A DNA stretch of 64,000 nucleotides from Tanypteryx hageni. Taxonomy: Eukaryota; Arthropoda; Insecta; Odonata; Petaluridae. This document shows positions 20,981 to 31,455 of the stretch, piece by piece (the first letter of the stretch is position 1; each line of letters starts with the position of its first letter). The notes beneath the pieces were generated by a model, which saw only the letters and a program-made list of their open reading frames with translations, searched no databases and was not told where the DNA came from. The position numbers and the translations under genes were made by a program. Location of the stretch: assembly GCA_028673005.1 (NCBI GenBank), contig CM054117.1, positions 50,172,870-50,236,869 of the forward strand, written 5' to 3'.

Positions 20981-21180
20981 ACGCATAACATAAACAGTAT
21001 ATACCTAAATCATACAGAGTAAAAAATATATATATATATATATATAAAATTGAAGACAGATTAGAGATTGTGGGGAAAACCTAGGTAAAACAGGCATGTC
21101 CTCCCTAGTAAAACCCACGCAGGAAAACACCCACTGAGAAGGGGGGTGTGAAAAACCTGCGAAAACCCTAATACAACATT
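20843..21180 (-). mobile_element. LINE 3' end, reversed, interrupted by (TA)n
   Basis: Read on the minus strand the end is GACGAAGGGTTAAATGTAAG, then TTTCGCCCGAATAAAGACG, then TATC repeats. The plus-strand copy at 31.95-32.03 kb has GACGAAAGGGTTAAATGTAA, TTTCGCCCTAAATAAAGTCG and TGTC repeats. The AATAAAG fits a retrotransposon polyadenylation signal. Two TA arrays (20,939-20,977 and 21,029-21,045) interrupt the non-coding part. No coding remnant was recognised upstream; the 5' limit is uncertain. Confidence 0.7.
20939..20977. repeat. (TA)n microsatellite
   Basis: About 19 TA units inside the reversed LINE 3' end. Confidence 0.95.
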
Positions 21181-21490
21181 AAATAGAAAGGAGTATGTAC
21201 AGTAAGTCTTCGTATATACAGCATCGTTGTATACCGTCATAAAAAAATACATATATAGGTATTAACGTAATGCAAACCAAGAAATATAATACAATAATTA
21301 GGCAGAATAAGATGAAATATACTTGAAATATATACGATGAATATGGAGATTGTTGTTGGATCATGCATAACATAAGAAAGAAGGAAATTATAGAGAGGAG
21401 TGGGAAGAAGAGAGAAGTGGAGAGGAAGAAAAAAGAAGAGAGAAGGTTGTAGGAGGAAGTGAGGAAAAAAGGGAGTTATAGAGACTAAGG

Positions 21491-21640
21491 CAGTCGTTCC
21501 CAAGTTTTACACATCGCGTATCCATTGCTTTTGCCGCGTTTTCATTTTAAAACTGGCATGATAGACCACAAATGCTATGATACCAGCACAACTGCGGATT
21601 AATGGATTCTCTAGATTTTAATGACAAAAAAATTTCATAA
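21491..21640. mobile_element. Possible hAT end remnant
   Basis: Starts CAGTCGTTCCCAAGTTTTAC, close to hAT ends of the CAGTGGTTCCCAAAC type seen at 17.2 kb. No matching right end or target duplication was found, so this may be a truncated copy or chance. Confidence 0.3.
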
Positions 21641-21899
21641 TTCAAATCGCTATGAAAACGCTATGGATTGTTTTATTATTGTTTGCCAGCCAAAGAGGCC
21701 GGAGAGATAGAATACATTCTTCTAATATTCCATCGAATGAAATTTTACGCACTGCTGTATTCCTAAATAAAATAAATCTTCTATTGATATATTTTTGGCC
21801 AACCCCTTGATAAATTTCGCGAGCTCCCAAGAACTTCGCCAAACATCGCACGGAAAACACCGGACTGGGGTAGAGAGAGGGAGCATTATAACATAAGAA

Positions 21900-23215
21900 C
21901 ATAGAAGAAGGGAGAGTAAGGATAGGGAAGGAGAAAGGGAGGGAGAGAGAGAAGGAAAGAGGGATGTAGAGTGGGGATAGGAGAGACGATGGGAGTGAGA
22001 AAGAATTAAGGAACTTTAGAGAAATAAGAGGAACTGGAGGTAAGAAGTACTAGGGAGATAGAAGGAAAGAAAGGAGAAAGATAGAGGGGAGGGAATATGA
22101 GAAATGGAAAGTATAACAGCGAAAAGACATTGGAGAGGAGACAGGAAAGTAAAAGGATGAGAAAATGAGAGGGTGATTTAATTGAGAGAGAAGAAATGAT
22201 GGACGTAGTTAAAGGGAAAAAGAGGACGGGAAAGAAGAGGACAAAATTGGGTGGCTGAAAGAGAGAGAAGAAATTAGGAGAGAAATAGGAATGAAGCGAG
22301 AGAGATAGTGGGAGTACGAGAAGAGTGGGAGTAAGAGAGACGTGGGTTTGGAGAGAGAGAAAGACGGAGGTTCAGGAGTCAAAGAAGGATAGAAAAGTAG
22401 GGACTGTCGGAGAGAGTGAGAGAGGAGGTTAGAGAAGAGGAGAGAGATAGAGGGGGTGGAAGAAGTAGAGGAAAAAGAGAAGGAAAAAAGAAAGAAGATA
22501 TGGAAGGAGAAAATAAATCGAGGGAGAGAGATGCAGTGTGAATGGAAAAGTTGGCTGTAGAGGACGAAGGAGGAGGTTGAGGAACGTGGATATTCGGAGA
22601 ATAGGGAGAGACGTATGGATTTAAGAGGGGAAGAAAGAAGTGAAAGATGGAATGTTGGCGAGAGAAAGAGAAGGTGAGATAGGACGAGCGCGGTAGGGAA
22701 TAGAAGACAGAGGAAACGAGCACGTGAGAGAATTCCTTGCTCCTTCCTTCGGAGCGGGCTATAAATGGACAGGAGAAGGGAAATCTTTTCGTCCGAAGGA
22801 ATCGGAAGTGAGAAATCAGTAGGTGAAGAGGGAAAGAGGGGAACGAGAGTGAGAGAGAGAGACGGCTTGGGAAATGATTTAGAAAGCGTTCGAAGCGAAC
22901 GGCCCAAGATAAATCGGCGTGGGTTTCGGAGAAGAGGCGGTTGAAGAATTAGGTGGGATTGGAGGAGGTGGAAAGAGGCGAGGGAGTTCAGTAATTGGTA
23001 AGAATTAGGTCGAGATTGGATGAGTGGAGTGAGTGGGAGGGGGGGGGAAGGGGGAGGGGGTAAGTCGGAAAGAAAGGGTGGTTTGTTTGGCGTCGGGACG
23101 TGGTTCGGGTGATGTGAGGAGTTGGGGGAAGGATAAGGGGCGATACAAAAGGTCTATCAGGAAATGAAGGTTCTTTCCTTTGTCGCTCGTCAGAGCCAAG
23201 TTTAATATTGACAGT
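21900..23215. repeat. Long polypurine tract (A/G on plus strand)
   Basis: About 1.3 kb almost entirely A and G on the plus strand. The minus-strand open frame of 232 codons (22,209-22,907) is Ser/Leu/Pro/Phe-rich throughout and is not a credible gene. At 23,035-23,060 four runs of three or more G occur within 26 bases, a strong G-quadruplex pattern. Confidence 0.85.
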
Positions 23216-23570
23216 GTCTGAAAGCACCGCGGTTCTCTTCTTTTTTGTCTGCTTCGAGCGCTTTCTTCGTCATTTTTTTTGCTGCCTACTTGATTACTTT
23301 CACTTAACTTCCCGTTGCTGCGGTACGTGACTATTTATGACGTTGGAGGAGCGTGGGGTTGTGGGAGTAAGCGGCAAAAAAGAACAATAAATTTTTTCTC
23401 TCCCGAGGTAGGTTTTTATCGATTTTTCTATCGAAAAATATATAAATGGATAGATATTATGTTTGGAATTACATTTGCAATTTTAAAAGCAGATTTATAT
23501 ATTGAATGCAGCAGAAATTTATGGTAAGGAAATTTACATTCGTGACTACTAATTTTAGCTAGATCTGGTA
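23216..23570. other. No gene seen
   Basis: Mixed composition, with short frames only. Confidence 0.4.
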
Positions 23571-23578
23571 TTGATTAA

Positions 23579-23860
23579 CAGGGGCGGCACGAGGAATTTT
23601 GGCGCCACGGGCGAGATAGCACTCCAGCGCCCCTCTCCGTTAATGTTTGTTGAGATATTTACAAAGTGAATGTTAATTTATTCATCGATCTGTAAATATT
23701 ATCGATAATGAAAAATTAAAAGTAATGCCATCAAGATTCTAGCCTGTTCCTCGATATAAATTCGTATCCAATATTTATTCATTTGCAACTAATGCATAGA
23801 TAAATTATCGCGTTAGCGCCCCCAAAACTTTGGCGCCCCGGGTCGGATGTTTTGCCTATG
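23579..23860. mobile_element. hAT-like element with GC-rich ends
   Basis: Left end CAGGGGCGGCACGAGGAATT followed by TTGGCGCCACGGGCGAG. Near the right side GCGCCCCCAAAACTTTGG and CGCCCCGGG form the inverted counterpart and the end may be GCCTATG. The left flank is TTGATTAA but no clear duplicate follows on the right, so the right boundary is uncertain. The interior is AT-rich and non-coding. Confidence 0.5.
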
Positions 23861-24930
23861 GTTTTAGCATTACAAGATCAATTTGCGAATTGTAGCGATT
23901 TACACTTCACGCCGATATTCGATATTCTCTTCTACGAAAATCTGAGAGAGACAATTCTGAAAACCCGTAAATAATATATACATGTAGACAACTTTTGTCC
24001 TCTCTGCCTAAGTACCAACAGACTTTGAGAACTTAGATGAAGAAAAAATACTGTCGTTGCTACTCAGATACCCCTTTTCGAGTTTTTAGACAAGAAATAC
24101 AAAAAGCGAATGGAATTTATGACGTAATCTCTATACTAGTGACGCGGGAATTATTGCGCAGTCTTTTTTTGGAGGTCCTCTCTTTCCTCTCCATTTTGTC
24201 GAGCGAAAGGCGAGGCGGAAAAACTTTATTCATAAACGTTTCTCTCAAGCGGTACCTGCTATGAAAAATAACACACACACACTAAGAAAAACGCAATATA
24301 ACCTGGGAAAGGATCGACGGTGTCTCCCCCTACCTAGTTGTTTTTTCGCGCCGGATGGTGGCGCCACGAGGTTGAAAAGTCGAAAGAGAGAGGAGGAAAA
24401 ATGCGAGAAGCGAGGATGAAAATTTTTGGTGGAAGATTTTTGAAAGAAGGAGAAAGGATTTATTTCTTTCTACATCCCTTTTTCTCCGTATCTCTCCAGA
24501 TGCGAAAAAGGGTTCCAGCACGTGATGTAGCTATTGGGATCCGACTCTGAAAATGGAAATAAGCGAGAGTGGGGGGAGAAATGGGGAAGGGACGAGACAG
24601 GACGAGTCGCTTATTTGTATACGCGGTTGGAAGGATGAAAGCCTAAGGGAGACAGGTGTTGGAGATAAGGAGGGACTGCGCGTGGGAGAATTGGACCAAG
24701 AATTGAACGAGGGAACGATGTGGATGCGTCTTGAAAGGGTGGTGTAGTAGGGTGTGGAGACGAAAGTTGAGGGTTTTAGCGCACCTTGAGTTCCGCGACA
24801 TTGATTCGGCTCTCGGATGGGGTCTTTCTATTGAGTTGAGTTTCGATGTATTTCTTTTTTAAATATCCTGGTACTATATGGAAAATTTATTCTCAAACTA
24901 AATTGCGTGTGCATGTATATATGTATATAT
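23861..24930. other. No gene seen; purine-rich part
   Basis: The plus strand is purine-biased at 24,370-24,760. Short Lys/Arg/Glu/Gly-rich frames there reflect composition. Confidence 0.45.
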
Positions 24931-24931
24931 A

Positions 24932-25104
24932 TAAACTTAAGGAAAAGAAAAGGCAGTGATGAGGGTTGCAACAAGGTGTTGAAGGAAGCCCAGACACCAA
25001 TTTGAGGACCAAGTTGGCAGGCTGCTGGGGGCGTCAAAGAGACACACGTAAATTAACACGCACACAAAAATGAAAGCTTTTCGGGCCTATGCCCTTCGTC
25101 AGCG
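24932..25104 (-). repeat. CAACACCTTGTTG-type repeat, copy B
   Basis: On the minus strand: CGCTGACGAAGGGC, ATAGGCCCGAAAAGC, TTTTGTGTGC, a GACGCCCCCAGCAGCC block, CCAACTTGGTCC, CAACACCTTGTTGCAACC, then CTTTTCTTTTCCTTAAGTTT into TA/CATA sequence. This is the most complete copy and shows both the GAAGGGC/GGCCCGAAA hairpin and the pyrimidine tail. Confidence 0.72.
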
Positions 25105-25316
25105 ATGAAGATAGAGTAACTGAAAGTGGCACACTGGGCGGGGAATGGCAGGGTGATGTGGGAAGGTTGATGATTGTAGGAGGCGGTGAGTGGGAAGGGT
25201 GGATAGCCAATAAGGAGGGAGTGTGGTAAGGTAAAGCGCGAATAGCTACAATATAACTGAGGAGACATTGTAAGGGGGCTAATAGGGTTAGCGGATGTTG
25301 AGGCCAGGCGGGGAGA

Positions 25317-25318
<2 letters not shown>
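25105..25318. other. Spacer in the repeat cluster
   Basis: Purine-rich DNA between copy B and a TA array. No second copy elsewhere in the window was recognised. Confidence 0.4.

Positions 25319-25374
<56 letters not shown>
25319..25374. repeat. (TA)n microsatellite
   Basis: About 28 TA units at the left edge of repeat copy C. Confidence 0.97.
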
Positions 25375-25377
<3 letters not shown>

Positions 25378-25509
25378 GTTCGTGTGTTTCACGTATCTCT
25401 TCGACGCCCCCAGCAGCCTGCCAGCTTGGTCCTCAACTTGGTAAGTGTCCGCTGGGCTTCCCTCAACACCTTGTTGCCACCCTCATCACTACCTTTTCTT
25501 TTCCTTTAG

Positions 25510-25511
<2 letters not shown>
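25375..25511 (+). repeat. CAACACCTTGTTG-type repeat, copy C
   Basis: Starts within the GTGTTTCACGTATCTCTTCG part (the hammerhead-like start is missing) and runs through GACGCCCCCAGCAGCCTGCC, CAACTTGGTAAGTGTCCGC, CAACACCTTGTTGCC and CTTTTCTTTTCCTTTAGTTA into (TA)n. Confidence 0.72.

Positions 25512-25542
<31 letters not shown>
25512..25542. repeat. (TA)n microsatellite
   Basis: About 15 TA units between copies C (+) and D (-). It is the tail of C and adjoins the tail side of D. Confidence 0.96.
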
Positions 25543-25544
<2 letters not shown>

Positions 25545-25717
25545 ATGTCAACAAGGTGTTGGGATGAGGAAACCCAGTCAACACTCACCAATCAAACGAC
25601 TTCAGGTTGGCGAGGCACCGGGTATGTCGAAGCGACACACGTAAAAGAACACTAAAACACAGAAACATCACAAACGTAGAAGCTTTCGGAACTACTCCTT
25701 CTTCAGCTACAGAGAGA

Positions 25718-25718
<1 letters not shown>
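25543..25718 (-). repeat. CAACACCTTGTTG-type repeat, copy D
   Basis: On the minus strand it has GCTGAAGAAGGAG, CCGAAAGCTTCTACG, TTACGTGTGTCGCTTCGACA, GCCTCGCCAACCTG, GTGTTGACTGGG and CCAACACCTTGTTGACATCC. A TA array lies on each side. Confidence 0.7.

Positions 25719-25719
<1 letters not shown>

Positions 25720-25776
<57 letters not shown>
25720..25776. repeat. (TA)n microsatellite
   Basis: About 28 TA units between copies D and E, both on the minus strand. Confidence 0.97.
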
Positions 25777-25777
<1 letters not shown>

Positions 25778-25778
<1 letters not shown>

Positions 25779-25932
25779 TGGATGCCAACAAGTTGTTGGG
25801 ATAAGGAAGCCCAGTGAGCACTCACCAATAAGATGACTTCAGGTTGGCGAGCTGCCGGGGGTGACGAAGTGAGATACGTTAAACAAACAACAACAAAAAC
25901 ACAAGCTTTCGGGAGTGATCCCTTCGTCAGCA
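25778..25932 (-). repeat. CAACACCTTGTTG-type repeat, copy E
   Basis: On the minus strand: GCTGACGAAGGGATCACTCC, CGAAAGCTTGTG, GTATCTCACTTCGTCACCCC, CAGCTCGCCAACC, CACTGGGCTTCC and CAACAACTTGTTGGCATCC. Its start joins directly to a reversed LINE 3' end at 25.94 kb. Confidence 0.7.
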
Positions 25933-25942
25933 CAGGCTCTCC

Positions 25943-26296
25943 TCTCCGTAGAGAAGTCAGTGATTATTATAAGTTAAATCTGGTTCTCCATATGCTCCTG
26001 CTTTCACAATCCTCTTCATGTATTAGTAGCTCTCTTTCCGTTATAAGTTGTGAAAATTTCTCCTTAACCGTACAAAATTGTACGCTTATGAATTGATTTT
26101 CAAAATGCTTAACGTTATCTTCACCGTAGTCTCCATTGTCATTTATCTCTAGCTCTCTTTTCCTTTTGTCTATCGGCTGAAACCTTTCCTTCCTCTTTCT
26201 CTTTTCTGTCTAGTTTTTTTCGTTAATTATTCTCTTTCTCCTCAAGTAATGTCTGATTCAGTTCGCCTTCCTCTTCCTTTTATTCTGTACGAGCTG
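25943..26296 (-). pseudogene. LINE C-terminal tail and 3' end, reversed copy
   Basis: The minus-strand sequence matches the plus-strand fragments at 7.28 and 14.66 kb: AGGAAGGCGAACTGAATC, TACTTGAGGAGAAAGAG, GGAAAGGTTTCAGCCGATAG, then GAGGATTGTGAAAGCAGGAG and AGAACCAGATTTAAC. In the other copies the last parts encode ESRRTWKTRF-type residues. Stops and frameshifts are present. The 3' end (TGACTTCTCTACGGAGAG) abuts repeat copy E, suggesting that both may belong to one retroelement or that E inserted at its tail. Confidence 0.6.
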
Positions 26297-26299
26297 AAA

Positions 26300-27590
26300 C
26301 GCCCGGCTTAGCTCCGAAATGTTTTCTTTTAATTAGCAAACGATTTTTATTGCGTATTGTATTGTAAAGTTTTACCATTAATATAATTACGAATTACGTC
26401 TTACCTAATATTAACATGGATAGATGCACCGAAGCCTTTAAAGCAGCAATAAAATTATGTGGATTATGTCAATACTATTAGCCAAAACGTTAACAATAAA
26501 CAACATCTTGGTTACCGAACAAATGTAAGTAGGTGTATCGTTTTATGTTGCGATAAAACTTTCAATGTTAATGGTAAAAGATAACAATGTTCTAATATTC
26601 CTTAAAAATCGTTTGGCTCACTTTAAAAGTATTCATAGGTCATATTTAAGCATGAATCTATTTGTACCTTTTATCTTAGCTTTGGCTATTCTTTCTCTAC
26701 GGCGCGTCGCGGCGTGGATCTTCCTTGCATTAATCTTTATGTGGCTATATACCTTTGAAGAGGACAACAATCAAGAAATTTAGCTTTGTTGCCGCCTGGA
26801 AAATGGTAATCTAAACCGATAAATTTTGCGCTTAAGGAAAATTTTCGAGAGATTTAGCAAGTAATACGACAAAATATGAACAGAATTAAAATATTCAGTC
26901 TTTTGTGCGAAAAATAAGCCATTTTTCGTGATCGTAAGTTAATATTTAGGTATATTTATATCCACATAATTGAAGGGCTGCATGACATTCTGGGGTTTCT
27001 CCACACAATTTCCCATGCATTCTTATGGAAATAGTATTTGTTGACCCCATGGGGTATAAGAGACCCCATGGTCTCAAACCTAGACCAAGTTCTTCCTTTG
27101 GTCTATGGGATGGCCCATGAAACTTTTGAATTCGATAGCTTCAACGGTGTAAAAATTTCGAAGAATTTTTAATGCCAAAGTCGATGGATTTCTTCTCAAG
27201 AGAGCGGCAAATAGTTTATGATAGCATACTAAAAACAAAATGTAAACCAAACCTTCGTTTTATTTTTTAATTATTAACTACTTTATTCCATATCAAAACT
27301 CCAATGAATAGATATTTCACACCAAACGAGAAATTGATCACTGAACTATTATTTGCGTCGAACATCTGAAAAATGTTTGAAACATCTGAATTGTAAACCT
27401 CTATTGAAAGAAAATTCTCAGTATCATATGTTTTTTCTTTGATATTACTTCGATTTTTGGATACAAATCAAGTTCTTTTAGGTTCACTTGTATATTTTAG
27501 AAGGGCATTTAAAAAGAGACGAATTTGGTGGAACGACGGATTATCTTTTCACATTACGGTTGTGTACTAGAAAAAATAAGGATCTGTTGG
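26300..27590. other. No gene seen
   Basis: AT-rich DNA. ACCCCATGG occurs three times with GACCCCATGGGG at 27,043-27,054 and AGACCCCATGGTC at 27,061-27,073, a small local repeat that can pair with itself. Confidence 0.45.
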
Positions 27591-27591
27591 A

Positions 27592-27923
27592 GTACCGGTG
27601 GTGTAGTGGTTAGGACGCTGGCTGCTACTCGCCTGCTGCTTGAAAAGGCAGCGGGCATGAATCCTGCGCAAGTAGGATTTTTCCAAGGTCGCCCGTCCCT
27701 CTGTTTGTGTGGTTTGAGGAGACCACGCAAGTTCAGCTGTTCCGTCCTTCGGAAGGGACGTTAAGCCGTTGGTCGCCCTGGTGTCCTTCGTAAGAGCAGG
27801 CAAATGCCGGCACCGGGTTTCCCTCCTCCCCTCCCCGGTTATTCATTGCACTACCTCTGAGATACCCATTTGAGCAGTAAGAGAGGCGAATTGGCTAGGC
27901 ACTCAAACAATCAAACAAACAAT
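27592..27923 (+). mobile_element. tRNA-derived SINE with AAAC-type tail
   Basis: Near the start, GGTGGTGTAGTGGTTAGGAC resembles a Pol III A box (TRGYNNARNNGG), and GGGCATGAATCCTGC about 50 bp later resembles a degenerate B box (GGTTCGANTCC). A central part with TCCTTCGGAAGGGACGTTAA and GCCGTTGGTCGCCCTGG follows. The end is CAAACAATCAAACAAACAAT, an AAAC tail. The central block recalls conserved central domains of animal SINE superfamilies, a tentative recollection. No clear target duplication. No other copy is present in the window. Confidence 0.68.
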
Positions 27924-28680
27924 GAAAATCTGCCAATATTTACAATTTGAATCACGGGTGTTGCAGATGTCTGTTTTATGGAGACATTTTGAAGGCTTAA
28001 GCGAAATATTTAATGTGCCGCGTATCCATCTCAGGTGATATTTATTAATCTGTCATTTTAGCGGCGGGTATTATATTTATTTATGTAACTCGCTTCCATC
28101 GAATATTCGACAAACCTGAATTACACTTTGATGCATATACGGACACGTTCCTTCGTGTCACTGGTGCAGTGTTTGAAAATAGCCGACGCATAACTTATTT
28201 ACCGTTCGAGGGCCAATTTTATGGAATCAGATATGAATGTAGGGTTTTACTTACGGAATATGAAAAATGTATTTGTCATACTTCGCTGTATATTTAGTTA
28301 AATTGTTCAGATTTTTGTGATAGCCAATTTACTCCTCACTCGCTGGAATGTGGCTTTATGCATAGAAAAAGTCTATAAGAAATTTGCCAAAGAAACAACT
28401 CGAGGCACAAATTTAGCTTTTTTTATTTGGGCTGAATATCAATTTATGCACGACATAGCGCCTATCTCAGTGATATACATGAAATTGTTTACCTGTTCGG
28501 AAGATTTATTTTATAACCTGCATTAATGGGATATGATAATTAGGCCATTTGATGCCCGTATACTACAGATAACTCGAAAGAACATTTACCATTTGAAAAT
28601 GCAAAGGAGCGCATGGTACGTACGTTTGGAAGTGCTGCATAGGAAAGTAGTCGACAAAACATGGATCGGTAGATTGGCAG
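27924..28680. other. No gene seen
   Basis: Unique-looking AT-rich DNA with short frames only. Confidence 0.4.
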
Positions 28681-28684
28681 TAAC

Positions 28685-29500
28685 GTAATGAGCGAGAGGG
28701 AGAAAGAGAGATAGGAGAGGTGAAGGAAGTGGCCGAGAATCAGCTAGAAAGAGAATTATAGAGAGAGAGTGGAGGAAGAGGGAAAAAACGAGAACGGACT
28801 TACATTAGAAGAGAAATTAAAGGGAGAAAGGTAGAGAAAAAAGACAAGATAGAGAGGGAGAGAGACAGAGAGAGGGTGATTAGAGATCTTTGTTAGAGCA
28901 GTGGGAATTAGGGAGAGAGAGAGAAGGAAAGAATTAGAGGGAAAGAGAGGCCACCAAGCCTGAACTGAATGGGAATTTGAAGGTTCGGACTGCAAGTGAA
29001 GTGCATGCCGAAAGCTTTTGACGGATAGATGGAGGAAGGAGAATCACGAGAGAGAGAGGGAGGGAGGGAGGGAGAGTGATAGAGAGCAGTCTGGAACCTT
29101 ACAAAGGAACTTTTTGACGGGCAGAAATCGGGAATAGAAGAGGGAGAAAAAGAAAAGGAGTCGAGAGTTCGACCCGCGAACGAACGCACACAAAAAATGA
29201 GATGGAAGGGGTGAAAAGCGTTTGATTGGCGGCTTTGGAAAAAGCATTTAGAGGGTACGCTCCGTGGTATGACCACGAACCACACTCTTTTATATATTTT
29301 TTTTTAGCGGCTGTTATGCGTAGGAGTGCTCCCTAGGTCTCACCCACCACAGTCAGCGTGGGGGAAAGGGGAAGCTTCGGAATATAAAAAAATGAATGTC
29401 AATCGGGAATCGGGAATGTGAAAGGAGAAGAGAGGGTGATGGGGTGGGAGGAGAGAGGTTATGGAGGGAGAGAAGGAAGGAGAGAGAGGGGACATCTTGA
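28685..29500. repeat. Polypurine tract (A/G on plus strand), interrupted
   Basis: GAGA-rich segments at 28,690-28,960, 29,040-29,090 and 29,400-29,500. Minus-strand frames of 79 to 125 codons across it are Ser/Phe/Pro/Leu-rich artefacts. Confidence 0.75.
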
Positions 29501-29750
29501 ACGGTCCTGTCGACGGGTAAAATAGAACAGACTGCTTAACTACTTGCGCTCCTCGCCTTCTTTTATTTTTTTGTCTTCCTTCGAAGGCCTTTGTAAAAAA
29601 CGACCGCTGCTGTCGCTTCGCACGCTGGGTGCTCTCATACAAATGATTAACTTTTTAAGCGAGTCAGAAATTTTTATTATTTTTTTCGACCATATGTACA
29701 GTACCCCTCGCTATACAAGCCTATGCTTATGTAGAAAAAGGCGGAGTCCA

Positions 29751-30089
29751 CTTGAAAAGGTGGCACCCAATGCCCAGAGGTCTGATCAGCCTCATTCGGG
29801 GGTTAGTTCGGATTGTTTTCGTTTTGAAGGTTTGGTTTGCTGCGACGAACGAAAAGGCGTGGTTTTTTCAGTAACAGCTGAAGGGAGGAATGTGTTAGTT
29901 CATGGTGATGGATGGGAAAATTTGGAAGCATTTGCATGCGATGACCAAACTGAAATATGCATTGTTGAAAGTCTCGCTGGAGACGATAGCGAGGAAATAA
30001 AGCTATCAGTTTATATGTACATTTGGAATTGTAGATTCTTTTACTCTTCGGGATTTATTCTTTTTAAAACTAAGGTTTTTTTACAGATA
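29751..30089 (+). other. Weak candidate coding segment, unknown
   Basis: Within an open frame spanning 29,544-30,089 the part from about 29,751 gives residues of balanced composition: SDCFRFEGLVCCDERKG, VVFSVTAEGRNVLVHGDG, WENLEAFACDDQTEICIVES, LAGDDSEEIKLS. There are no simple repeats, unlike most frames here. No family is recognised. TTTTTTCAG at 29,864-29,872 could be a splice acceptor, leaving a shorter exon in the same frame, but no convincing donor follows. It may be a chance frame or a pseudogene piece. Confidence 0.2.
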
Positions 30090-30092
30090 TAA

Positions 30093-31139
30093 CAAATAAA
30101 ATCTCCAAACAGTAAAGTAATCTTTATAGATATTATTTTAGAAAGTTAAGAGGTTCAGGGTTTAAACGGACCTTATTTTCTGAGAGTATATTCGCACTAA
30201 AAAGTTGAATAACAGACTATCTCAGTGCGTAGTGTCATGTTGAAAACAATAGTAAATTTAGAACTAGGTAGGTGTATCACTTCGCAGCGATATCTTGAAA
30301 TATTCAAACAAGGGAAATGTATCAGTATGACAGCAAAAAACTGTATTGAGATTAGCTCATCTGCGCATTGATGGCATATTTTAATTAAGGCATTTAACGG
30401 ATGGGGAATAACTTAGCAAAAGAATTTATCATGAATGAGAAAAAGATAATATTCATTATTAAAAAATGTTTCCCTCCCAATATATCGGCTCAGTTTTTAA
30501 GTTAAACTGTATAAATTCTTTTAGATTGAAAATACCTTCATTATTACTTTTAACAGTAATGTATTAACGAAAAATTTTATGCAGAAATAGGAAAATACAA
30601 TTAAAAATCTCAATTCACCATGATTTTTCCAGAATAAAGGTTCAAAAATCACACGTAGTATTTTGAATTTTGCATCAGGTTAATGACCCTAAATTGAGTC
30701 GCCCTGGTAGCATTAGTTGATTATCGAACATAACTTTATTATGTTAATCAGAAAAGGTCATCTCGGCTAATTGACTATCTTTTCGAAAGTTTACAGGGTA
30801 AATTGACAGAATTATTCGTCGCTCGGCGCTTTGAGTCTGGGATTTAGATTCCATCTCTTTTATTCTCAGCTTTAAAAATTGCACACTCCATGTCGGGCGT
30901 TGTTATTTATTTATTTTTTCTCAGTCTCCGCAAAAGGTCTGATCCTGCGAGCCAGCTGTTAATTAATTAGAAGAGGTTTAGAGACAGACGGAGAAGTGTG
31001 CGTGCGCGCGCGTTTGTATGTCTGCGGTGTTGGTTATAGCGCGAGTGATCACGGCCCGTTGCATAGCTAACAAGCCGTGATCTTTTAGGTGTACACACAA
31101 TTTGTTATCCACCTCTTTTTGTTTCTCTCTCTCTCTATC
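30093..31139. other. No gene seen
   Basis: AT-rich unique-looking DNA, with a short CG/TG alternating run (GTGCGTGCGCGCGCG) at 30,996-31,011. Confidence 0.45.
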
Positions 31140-31147
31140 TCTCTCCA

Positions 31148-31455
31148 TTTTCCCTCTCTCTTGAATCCAAAAGAAACCTTAACCTCCTCTCCCTATTGTA
31201 TCAAGTTCTTAATAATAACATCCCTTGTTATCTTTCTTCTCAGTTCGTCGCCATTAATACAGTTCACCAATGCAATGCCAGAGGGTGCGATAAACTACTA
31301 AGTCCACTTCAAAGAACAGAAATTTACGTCAAATCCTTTACCGTCACAGCTTGCAAACTCTCGAATGGCCTTCCAACGTTAATGAAAAACTCTCTATATC
31401 TATGCACTTTTAAACGTTTGTATTACAAGTATCTCCTCTCACTCTCCTTGCATTA
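31148..31455 (+). pseudogene. LINE reverse transcriptase C-terminal region, 5'-truncated
   Basis: A frame open to the TAA at 31,454-31,456 reads SLESKRNLNLLSLLYQVLNN, then a PCYLSSQF part, CNARGCDKLLSPLQRTEIY, VKSFTVTACKLSNGLPTLMK and CTFKRLYYKYLL. This order (SLExRRxxxxLxLLYKxxNN, tRNxxxL, RTxxYxxSFxxxxxxLWNxLP, FKRxLxxxLL) is the usual carboxyl end of CR1/L2- or Jockey-type animal LINE proteins. The catalytic reverse transcriptase domain is absent, so this is a typical 5'-truncated insertion. The shared 3' end lies at 31.95 kb. Confidence 0.72.

Noticed and set aside
22209..22907. 232-codon minus-strand open frame
   Set aside because: It lies wholly in a polypurine tract and codes only for Ser, Leu, Pro, Phe and a few others. 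Stop codons are simply rare in such composition.
25080..25105. Canonical hammerhead ribozyme
   Set aside because: CUGACGA and GAAA flank a GGGC/GCCC stem, but one extra base sits before the stem and stems I and III are not evident. Kept only as hammerhead-like.
27041..27075. GACCCCATGGGG hairpin as a regulatory structure
   Set aside because: Short local repeat of a CCCATGG core, with no second copy or context.
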